Below, one piece after another: positions 1 through 4,974 of a stretch of 5,411 nucleotides of DNA. Under the pieces are notes generated by a model that was given only the letters and a program-made list of their open reading frames with translations, was not told the origin of the DNA and did not search any database. The stretch comes from Nitrospirota bacterium (GTDB lineage Bacteria; Nitrospirota_A; Leptospirillia; Leptospirillales; Leptospirillaceae). The stretch's first letter is position 1, and each line of letters opens with the position of its first letter. Made by a program: the position numbers and the translations under genes. Location: contig JAKCCY010000163.1 of NCBI GenBank assembly GCA_021838765.1, positions 1-5,411 of the forward strand, in the 5' to 3' direction.

Positions 1-20
1 TAGCTATAGACAATTTTGGG

Positions 21-26
21 AAGGAG
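21..26 (+). promoter_or_regulatory. Ribosome binding site deciding the start at 33
   Basis: AAGGAG lies six bases before ATG 33 and only three before the GTG at 30. This spacing favours the ATG as start of the first lipoprotein. Confidence 0.6.
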
Positions 27-32
27 TTAGTG

Positions 33-677
33 ATGGGTTTTCAGGAAGGGTCTTCCAGAAGGATGAAGGAGGGATCGGAGTCTTTTGAAACCTCTTCTCC
101 TATGGGGAGTCCGAGCTTCAGGAACCTTGGCAGTGCGTTGTTTTTCTTCACCAGGGCAATGGTCCTTTTGGTGGGTCTTGTTCTGGTCTCCGGTTGTGGC
201 TCCGAGCCATCCTACCGGCAGGCCTTCAATTCTTCAGAGCAGATCCAGGGAAACACCGAATCCATTTCGGCATCCGAGGATCGTGCCTGGGCGGCATCGT
301 TAAGAGTTCTTTCCCAGCAGGGTTTCATGGTCCGCTCTGCGGACAAGGCAAACGCGATCATCCTTGCCGATCGCGAGATGACGGACCAGAACGACAAGAA
401 CATTTCGTACCAGATCACTTCGACGGTCACCTTTGTCCCGCTGGGCCAGGGCATCACCCAGGTCAGCCTCGCGGCGAACCAGACAACCGAGCTTCACCGG
501 AAAGAGTACGTCTGGTGGCATCTTCTCTGGTTGATCCCTCTTTTTCCGATCGGATCCGAGTACAACTCGGTGGTGACACAGAGGGGAACGGTGCAGAATC
601 CGGAGTTTTATGCCGGCTTTTTTGACAACCTGAAGGTCTTGCTCAAGGACAAGACAGCGAATGGAGTCAAGAAGTAA
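33..677 (+). CDS. Putative lipoprotein of unknown function, 214 aa
   Basis: The ATG at 33 is preferred because AAGGAG (21-26) sits six bases upstream; a GTG at 30 is in frame directly before it but is too close to that site. The protein has an unusually long charged N-terminus, then a hydrophobic stretch ending in the lipobox LVSGC, with the cysteine at residue 55. It would be cut and lipid-anchored by the Lgt/Lsp pathway, leaving a mature domain of about 160 residues. The mature part begins polar and has a segment (WAASLRVLSQQGF, then a second strand ending in ILADRE) that resembles the small alpha/beta repeat of envelope lipoproteins, but I cannot name a family. A second hydrophobic segment, WWHLLWLIPLFPIG, lies near residue 165-180 and may contact the membrane or a partner. 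A later start at ATG 159 would leave no positive charge before the signal core, so it is unlikely. Function unknown. Confidence 0.75.
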   Translation: MGFQEGSSRRMKEGSESFETSSPMGSPSFRNLGSALFFFTRAMVLLVGLVLVSGCGSEPSYRQAFNSSEQIQGNTESISASEDRAWAASLRVLSQQGFMVRSADKANAIILADREMTDQNDKNISYQITSTVTFVPLGQGITQVSLAANQTTELHRKEYVWWHLLWLIPLFPIGSEYNSVVTQRGTVQNPEFYAGFFDNLKVLLKDKTANGVKK

Positions 678-717
678 GGAGAAAGAGGAAATTTGGGAAC
701 AGTAAAGAGAAAATGAC

Positions 718-743
718 AGGGGCCGCTCTGCAAAGCGACCCCT
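718..743 (+). terminator. Hairpin between the two lipoprotein genes
   Basis: AGGGGCCGCT and AGCGACCCCT form ten-base arms with one mismatch around a six-base loop, CTGCAA. No T-run follows on the + strand, so it is not a textbook rho-independent terminator. It could act as a weak terminator, an mRNA-stabilising 3' end for the first lipoprotein, or an attenuating structure ahead of the next gene, whose start is 32 bases downstream. No convincing promoter is visible between hairpin and gene. Confidence 0.5.
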
Positions 744-775
744 GAATCAAACAATCGCAGCTTGGAGGTTCACCC

Positions 776-2872
776 ATGAAACCCCTATTTGATTATAGGA
801 GAGATCGGTCTTGTGTTCAAATGGCCGTGGAAAAGAGATATCAGGATTCAAAAGGGAACAGTTTCTTTCCCGCATGGAAATTGAGTTCGATAGCGGTGCT
901 TTTGGTTTTTTCCCTGGCGGCATGTAGTGGTGGCGGAAGCGGTGGAGGAAGTGGTGGAGGTAGTGGAAGCGGTGGGACAACAGGTGGTGTAACGGCTGGA
1001 ACATCCACTCTCAGCGGGACCGTCACGGGAGGCCCAGGAATCATCAACTCCACCGTTACATTGTACATGACCAATGGGACGCAAGCACCAACGATATTGG
1101 GTGGTCCTGTCCAGTCCGGTACCGGAGGATCCTACAGCATCCCTTACACGACTCCAGCCGCTGGTCATCTTCTTTATGTTGTTGCAAACGGTGGGCAGAC
1201 ATCGTCGAGTAGCCCTAATAATCCCAATATCAACATGGTGAGTATTGTTGGTCTTTCAGAAGATACCCTTCCCACTTCACTTGTTGTTAACGAATTGACC
1301 ACATCGGCTGTTGCCTATGCAGCCGCAGCCGCGGGTCTGACCTTGAATGGATCAACCATCTCGGGTTCCAGTTCGGCTCTTACAAGCTTGAGCGGGGAGA
1401 TGTCCAATATCATTAATCCCGAGAACGGAACGATCATTTCGGGTTCAACCCTGACTTCAGCCGAGCAGACGGATCTGTTTGATCTGGCAAATGGGATGGA
1501 GTCCTGTGTTCTCAGCGTTTCCTCTTGCACTGGAACGTTTGCCGGGACGCTCAGCAACATTGAGACAGCTGCAACAAACCTGGTGACGAGTAACTCAAGC
1601 TCTCCCATCACCGTCAGCAGTGTCGGTTCCACTTCCGGAAATTTCAGCTCTTCTTCCAATAGTTCAAGCAATGCGGCCACTCTTCTTGGCACACTGATTA
1701 CCGCCACAGTGGATTCCTCAAACAATTCCGAGCTTGAAACCTACCCATTTACAGCGGCCGGGACTATACCTGCGGCCTCTCCTACGACAACTGTTTCAAT
1801 ACCCTCAGGACAATTTCCGGCGGGAGGAGGCTTTGACAGTTCATTTAACGTGTACGCGGTTGTTAGCGTGAATGCGGCGGGTACCAGCGAGTCTGTGACC
1901 CTTTACAACTTTAACCCGACGAACGGGTTTGGGAGTGTTATCAACTCACAAACGCTCACCCCGTCAAACGGAAACACCTGCAATGGCGGTGGGGGAATCA
2001 ATGTTTTATCCCACTCCATAGTTTTGTCCTGTAACGGAAGTGGCACAGAACAGATTTGTCTCTATTTTTATGATGCAAGTGGTCTCCAGTCTTGTATCCA
2101 GCCCAGCATTCCTTCTTCAGTGAATACCAATAACCTGAGGGGGGATAACCAGCTGAACTTTCTCTGGGTTCGCTCCAGAACACAGTCGAGTGGGAGCACC
2201 GCATATTCCTATTCCGGTGTCTTTAGTCCCACCTACTCCGCATCGTCCGTCAGTTTGGGAACGGAGACATCTTTCGGCCCGGTCAATTTCACTATTGCAT
2301 CGCCAAACGCAACGCTTTTCGGTGGGGATAACAGCGAGGGATTGCTCTTCTATTCGGCGTACTGCAGCTCTTCCCCCTGTACTTCGGAGCCACTCGATGT
2401 CCTGACCTTCAATACCTCAACCGGGGTAGTGAGCAGTACTGTCAACTCGTCCCAGAGCTTGTCCGGCAGTAATATTGTGAACGCTTCCCTGTCTTCCAAT
2501 TCCGGAGAGACTTCAGCCGTAGATTCCATAGAGAAGCTGTTTTTCATGGAAAGTTACACCTCTGGAATTTCATTTACTCCTTATACCTATAACTCCAGCG
2601 GAACGGTGACGGCCTTGACTCCGTTGACGCTGTCTTCAATTTCATCACCCAATGGGAACACGAACGCCATGTTGGATCCGAATTCCCATTTCATTTTTGT
2701 TCCGGAAGGAACGTCAAATACGGCAAACGGAATCGAGACTGTCCTCTATAACAATACGGGAACCATCTCTGATGTCTCTAGCACCATTTCATTGCCTTCA
2801 GGCCAGCTTGTCCCCAGTTGCAATAGTAACTGCAATAATGTGCCAAATTTTATGTTTGATGCCGTAAACTAA
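776..2872 (+). CDS. Large Gly/Ser/Thr-rich surface lipoprotein, 698 aa
   Basis: The ATG at 776 has GGAGG at 764-768, seven bases upstream. After a long charged N-region comes a signal core (SSIAVLLVFSLAAC) with the lipobox cysteine at residue 50. It is followed by a Gly/Ser linker of 17 residues (51-67) that would hold the body away from the membrane. Residues about 77-145 (TLSGTVTGG...VTLY...GSYSIPY) look like a carboxypeptidase-regulatory or transthyretin-like beta sandwich. Residues about 160-270 look helical and alanine-rich. The remainder is rich in Ser, Thr, Asn and Gly with repeating short strands, reminiscent of a beta propeller or beta solenoid, and ends close to FIFVPEG and a Cys-containing tail. 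Several close cysteine pairs (for example CNSNC near the C-terminus) suggest disulfides outside the cytoplasm. Low-complexity composition fits a cell-surface or extracellular protein. An adhesive or matrix role is only a guess. The gene has its own strong terminator. Confidence 0.85.
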   Translation: MKPLFDYRRDRSCVQMAVEKRYQDSKGNSFFPAWKLSSIAVLLVFSLAACSGGGSGGGSGGGSGSGGTTGGVTAGTSTLSGTVTGGPGIINSTVTLYMTNGTQAPTILGGPVQSGTGGSYSIPYTTPAAGHLLYVVANGGQTSSSSPNNPNINMVSIVGLSEDTLPTSLVVNELTTSAVAYAAAAAGLTLNGSTISGSSSALTSLSGEMSNIINPENGTIISGSTLTSAEQTDLFDLANGMESCVLSVSSCTGTFAGTLSNIETAATNLVTSNSSSPITVSSVGSTSGNFSSSSNSSSNAATLLGTLITATVDSSNNSELETYPFTAAGTIPAASPTTTVSIPSGQFPAGGGFDSSFNVYAVVSVNAAGTSESVTLYNFNPTNGFGSVINSQTLTPSNGNTCNGGGGINVLSHSIVLSCNGSGTEQICLYFYDASGLQSCIQPSIPSSVNTNNLRGDNQLNFLWVRSRTQSSGSTAYSYSGVFSPTYSASSVSLGTETSFGPVNFTIASPNATLFGGDNSEGLLFYSAYCSSSPCTSEPLDVLTFNTSTGVVSSTVNSSQSLSGSNIVNASLSSNSGETSAVDSIEKLFFMESYTSGISFTPYTYNSSGTVTALTPLTLSSISSPNGNTNAMLDPNSHFIFVPEGTSNTANGIETVLYNNTGTISDVSSTISLPSGQLVPSCNSNCNNVPNFMFDAVN
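926..976 (+). repeat. Gly/Ser-coding short tandem repeat (lipoprotein linker)
   Basis: Seventeen codons read as imperfect repeats of SGGG directly after the lipidated cysteine. At DNA level this is an imperfect 12-base repeat (AGTGGTGGAGGT-like), always in whole codons. Such tracts expand and contract by slippage without breaking the frame, so linker length may vary between strains. Confidence 0.75.
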
Positions 2873-2882
2873 CTGGTTATTT

Positions 2883-2913
2883 CGGGGAGAAAAATTTTTT
2901 TCTCCCCGTTTTT
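2883..2913 (+). terminator. Rho-independent terminator of the 698-aa lipoprotein gene
   Basis: CGGGGAGAAAAA (2883-2894) pairs perfectly with TTTTTCTCCCCG (2897-2908), followed by TTTTT. It begins 10 bases after the TAA stop. On the - strand the stem is not followed by a T-run, so it mainly serves the + strand gene. Confidence 0.9.
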
Positions 2914-3113
2914 CCCTCTTTCTCTTATTTCCTCCCCTTTTTTCTGGAGGGAGATTCCCTGAATGCTTCTGGATGGTTCTCTCAAGGTATTCCTTGACAC
3001 TGAACCCTGATTTTTTGAATTCGAATCGTTGTCAGGTGAGGATGGGATCTTTTCCCGGCAAAGGAATCTCATTGGCAGATATGGTCAGGGATGAGGCGGC
3101 CCAGGCCCCTCGA
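2914..3113. other. Intergenic spacer, no gene seen
   Basis: This 200-base stretch separates the convergent lipoprotein gene and brnA. It starts with a pyrimidine-rich run (2914-2944). Open frames crossing it have no ribosome binding site or recognisable protein. It contains a 16-bp palindrome at 2982-2997 and a GC-rich imperfect hairpin at 3093-3111 immediately after the brnA stop. That hairpin lacks a T-run on the - strand. Confidence 0.6.
2982..2997. repeat. Perfect inverted repeat TCAAGG-TATT-CCTTGA
   Basis: Two six-base arms match exactly around a four-base centre. It could be a small operator or a 3' mRNA hairpin of the TA transcript. No T-run follows on either strand, so terminator function is not supported. 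Confidence 0.4.
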
Positions 3114-3374
3114 TCATTCCCCCATTCGCCATGCAGTCGGATGTTTCTTGAGCCATTCCCGCAAGGTGTCATTCATCCGGGTCTGCCATCCCCGGCCCAA
3201 CGAGCGAAAGGACGCCACGATATCGGCGTCGAGTCGCACCGTCGTGGCAACCGTGGTGACCTCTTTCAGCGGTCGCCCCCGGGAGCTTCGGTATTCCGCG
3301 ACAATCTCCGGAACGGCTTCCGATGCGGGCCGCATTCTGGCAAAGTCCTCTTCCGTGAGTTCCGGGATATCCAC
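3114..3374 (-). CDS. brnA: BrnA-type antitoxin, N-terminally shortened (from GTG), 86 aa
   Basis: This is the translatable part of a BrnA antitoxin, the partner of the BrnT ribonuclease in type II brnTA modules. It carries DIPELTEEDFARMRPA, typical of the BrnA N-terminal region, and then a ribbon-helix-helix DNA-binding half: a strand (VATTVRLDADIV), a helix and turn (SLGRGWQTRMN) and a final helix (DTLREWLKKH). The full gene would start at ATG 3422 and give 102 residues, but codon 11 is TAG (3390-3392). The remaining start is GTG 3374, with AGGAAG eleven bases upstream, a weak and rather distant site. The shortened product keeps the DNA-binding fold and most of the toxin-facing region, so it could still repress the promoter or bind BrnT. 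In known brnTA operons BrnA is the autorepressor. Homology is confident; expression is uncertain. Confidence 0.75.
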   Translation of the reverse strand: MDIPELTEEDFARMRPASEAVPEIVAEYRSSRGRPLKEVTTVATTVRLDADIVASFRSLGRGWQTRMNDTLREWLKKHPTAWRMGE

Positions 3375-3389
3375 CGCATCCCAGTCTTC

Positions 3390-3422
3390 CTAGGAAATAT
3401 GGTCAGGTTTTCGTTTTTTCAT
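3390..3422 (-). pseudogene. brnA: Original brnA 5' end, cut off by an amber codon
   Basis: ATG 3422 follows a purine-rich GAGGTGGGGAG and reads MKKRKPDHIS, then TAG. The frame continues directly as EDWDAVDIPEL into the BrnA body, so the stop interrupts a formerly continuous gene. A single change (for example CAG to TAG) would explain it. This ATG overlaps the end of brnT by 20 bases, the close coupling usual for brnT-brnA pairs. Confidence 0.75.
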
Positions 3423-3645
3423 ATCTCCCCACCTCTCGTTGATTGGCCTTTCGAAGACCAATGATCCGGAAGACATGACCTCTTCTGGTAAACACCAGAA
3501 CATACAACCGATTATCGATCCATCCGAAGGCGACGAAACGGGCCTCCCCATACTCCGAACGCGAATCCTGTTCGATGTGGGCCGTTTTCCAATCGAAGTC
3601 TTTTGAAAGGGAAAATTCGCCGCCGTGCTTGGCGATATTGGCCTG
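3403..3645 (-). pseudogene. brnT: BrnT-type toxin, 5'-truncated
   Basis: The frame reads ANIAKHGGEFSLSKDFDW, then a central segment with EYGEARFVAFGWI, LYVLVFTRRG and VFRIIGLRKANQRE before TGA at 3403-3405. These are the successive signatures of BrnT, a RelE-like ribonuclease that cuts mRNA and is inhibited by BrnA. The C-terminal two thirds look intact. The N-terminus, normally an aromatic and acidic stretch with an initiator Met before the AN.AKHG motif, is missing. Upstream the same frame runs into PIN-toxin sequence and then a TGA at 3673-3675, with no ATG, GTG or TTG in between. The remnant therefore has no own start and should be silent. The left boundary of BrnT homology is approximate (about 3640-3655). 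Confidence 0.8.
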
Positions 3646-4051
3646 TCGGCGGTATCTTCCGCATAATGCGAGTCAATCCTTATCCACTGTAATAAGATAT
3701 TTCGCACCAGAAGCTTTAATAGCTTCCATCAATGTATCCAGAACTGGCTGATCCCCACAATCACGCAAGTCCGAATCAAATGATGAATGATGACAAAGGT
3801 TCGATCATCTCCGATTGAATGGCGAGTATGTCGACCAGGTCGTCCATCTCAGCGTCACTGAGTCCGTGACGCTGAACAAGCCTCGGCAATACACGGCGCA
3901 GTTCTTTAAGGATGTAATTCGACAAAACAACCTCAAGTGATCCTTTGAGCCAAGCCGCTATGATTTTTCCAGGCACACTGGCCGAGTAAGCTATCCCCGA
4001 TAGAATAACATTGGTGTCGAGGACAACACGAAGGCGGCCACAAAAGGTCAA
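3646..4051 (-). pseudogene. PIN-domain toxin, frameshifted and 3'-truncated
   Basis: This is the toxin partner of the Phd-type antitoxin: a PIN-family ribonuclease (COG1569-like), which uses clustered acidic residues to hold metal. Translation starts at TTG 4051, which shares bases with the antitoxin TGA (TTGA overlap) and has AAAGGA four bases upstream. VVLDTNVILSG carries the first catalytic Asp (residue 12), and YILKELRRVL the conserved Glu (residue 50). The open frame ends at 3776 after 91 residues, before the remaining acidic residues. They lie in the next frame: FDSDLRDCGDQPVLDTL, then KYLITVDKD, the expected PIN C-terminal half. A 7-bp duplication (3779-3792) accounts for the shift. 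This frame then meets TGA at 3673-3675, continues as LALCGRY (matching the usual LLAL...RY after DKD), and breaks off into BrnT. Almost certainly non-functional. Confidence 0.85.
3779..3792. repeat. 7-bp tandem duplication causing the PIN frameshift
   Basis: AATGATG occurs twice with no gap, at 3779-3785 and 3786-3792 (CATCATT on the coding strand). Deleting one copy joins IEPLSS directly to FDSDLRD in one frame, the expected PIN reading. This is the signature of a recent slippage event. Confidence 0.85.
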
Positions 4052-4341
4052 CCATTCCTTTCGGATGTGTGCGTGCTGGATCGTTCTGAAGCCACCGTTG
4101 AGTCGATTTCAGCCAGTCCGCCAGCTTCTGGAATCTCGGAAAATCCCTTTTCAATACATTGACAAAGGGTGTCGAAGCGGGACGGCATCCTGCGCATGTG
4201 TTCGAAGAGGCGAGCATCGACAAGAACAGCCACGGGCTTACCGTCCTTAGTGATCACGACACTGTCATGACGGTACTGTACTTGGTTTAACATTTCTCCC
4301 AGATGTTGCCGAAAGTTGACTGCGCTGATTTCCGTAACCAT
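4048..4341 (-). CDS. Phd/YefM-family antitoxin, 97 aa, intact
   Basis: The start is ATG 4341, chosen because AAGGAG (4347-4352) lies five bases upstream and the family N-terminus begins here (MVTEISAVNFRQHLGEMLNQV). The N-terminal half has the Phd/YefM fold: helix, then VVITKDGKPVAVLVDARLFE, the strand-turn-strand typical of these DNA-binding antitoxins. The C-terminal part, FDTLCQCIEKGFSEIPE and onward, is the region that normally wraps around the cognate toxin. Length and motifs look complete. It is the first gene of the TA operon and overlaps the PIN toxin start by three bases, implying translational coupling. As in related modules it probably represses its own promoter. With its toxin broken, it may persist as an orphan antitoxin. 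The same frame is open far upstream (to 4812) into transposase sequence, but that part is not antitoxin. Confidence 0.9.
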   Translation of the reverse strand: MVTEISAVNFRQHLGEMLNQVQYRHDSVVITKDGKPVAVLVDARLFEHMRRMPSRFDTLCQCIEKGFSEIPEAGGLAEIDSTVASERSSTHTSERNG

Positions 4342-4346
4342 GACGA

Positions 4347-4352
4347 CTCCTT
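4347..4352 (-). promoter_or_regulatory. Ribosome binding site of the Phd antitoxin
   Basis: AAGGAG on the - strand, five bases from ATG 4341. It decides the antitoxin start against the longer in-frame extension that begins at GTG 4515. Confidence 0.75.
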
Positions 4353-4381
4353 CTTTTTCAACCAACATAACCATTACGAGC

Positions 4382-4387
4382 ATTATA
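4382..4387 (-). promoter_or_regulatory. Probable -10 box of the TA operon
   Basis: A perfect TATAAT inside TATATAATG is read on the - strand, about 40 bases before the antitoxin ATG. A matching -35 is weak: TTTATC-like bases lie about 16-18 bases upstream, and TTGAAA is only seven bases away, too close. It sits just past the end of the transposase-like sequence, so the -35 region may derive from the IS remnant. Confidence 0.4.
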
Positions 4388-4409
4388 TATTGTTTTTCAA
4401 AGGGATAAA

Positions 4410-4812
4410 CGGACGACAGAGCGTCTCCGACTCCCTGGATCAGCGGAGCCACCTCCTTCGCCTCGACCAGATCGAGGGTGTTCCGGATCTGGACGTCCGT
4501 TGGGAGATCATGCACGCCGAAGAGGGACTGGACATCGTTCCGTCCGGTCGTCCGCTTCAGATTTCTCTGAAAGGCCAGAAAAGAAGGCGATTGTGTGAAG
4601 AAGACGGAAAAGGCCGAGCAGGCGGCATCAAACAGGGAGTACTTCGTGTTGTTCCCGGGTTTCCGGGCATCAGGAAGAGCCCGGAAAGCGGTGGAAATCC
4701 GGTCGACAAGAGCTTGATCCTTGCTGGGAATGGCATTCGGGGTGGAGTGGGAAATCGAAAAGGTTTTTATGCCCCAAGAATGCCGGAAAATGGGCGTTGT
4801 GTTCAGTGATTC
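4410..4812 (-). pseudogene. DDE transposase, N-terminal fragment of an IS element
   Basis: From codon GAA at 4812 the - strand is open and reads (in order) SKDQALVDRISTAFRALPD, KPGNNTKYSLFDAACSAFS, FFTQSPSFLAFQ, GRNDVQSLFGVHDLPTD and QIRNTLDLV. This resembles the N-terminal region of a group of IS4-like/ISNCY-type transposases with a GRNN.QSLFG....P...QIR..LD signature. I cannot assign the exact IS family. Only about 130 of the expected several hundred residues remain, and the catalytic DDE domain is absent. No ATG, GTG or TTG lies at the natural beginning; the first usable start in frame is GTG 4515. Similarity fades near 4410, just before the TA promoter. Upstream is TAG (4813-4815). I found no convincing terminal inverted repeats or target-site duplication. 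Confidence 0.65.
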
Positions 4813-4974
4813 CTACGCGTAAATGCGATTGATTATTATAAAATCAGATTTCAAATTTTGAATTGCTGGATGTTGATATCCCCTTCGCAGATTGAGTTGT
4901 GCAATCCGATTGGAGTGCACCCGTTCCTTCCGTGAATACCAGTCCAGCCGATCCCTCTGTCGGAAAACACCCTA
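4813..4974. other. Intergenic region between IS remnant and branching enzyme
   Basis: No gene is supported here. The stretch is AT-rich at 4820-4865 and contains a small palindrome TTCAAA-T-TTTGAA (4850-4862) and a longer hairpin at 4899-4920. No T-run follows either on the - strand, so a terminator for the branching-enzyme gene is not clearly visible. Confidence 0.5.
4899..4920. repeat. Hairpin 55 bases after the branching-enzyme stop
   Basis: GTGCAATCC and GGAGTGCAC are nine-base arms with one mismatch around GATT. The position, downstream of the - strand gene, suits a 3' mRNA structure or a T-less terminator. An IS end or operator cannot be excluded. Confidence 0.4.

Noticed and set aside
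2994..3022. TTGACA as a possible -35 box on the + strand
   Set aside because: No acceptable -10 at 16-18 bases (GAATTC-like instead) and no + strand gene follows.
3093..3111. GC-rich inverted repeat after brnA as a terminator
   Set aside because: Arms are imperfect and no T-run follows on the - strand.
2973..3464. 163-residue + strand open frame across the spacer and brnA
   Set aside because: It is antisense to BrnA and the BrnT end, with compositionally odd protein and no family signature.
3423..3707. Upstream extension of the brnA frame giving a 105-residue open frame
   Set aside because: Only its last ten residues (MKKRKPDHIS) are brnA; the rest is an out-of-frame reading of brnT and PIN remnants.
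3933..4223. 96-residue - strand frame with ATG at 4055 next to the antitoxin stop
   Set aside because: It is a frame shadow of the antitoxin and PIN genes; the PIN motif VVLDTNVILSG is in the TTG-4051 frame instead.
4303..4809. 168-residue open frame on the + strand
   Set aside because: It is antisense to the transposase fragment and the Phd antitoxin start, has no ribosome binding site and no recognisable motif.
4850..4862. Small palindrome TTCAAA-T-TTTGAA as a possible IS terminal repeat
   Set aside because: It is short and AT-rich, with no partner copy on the other side of the transposase fragment.
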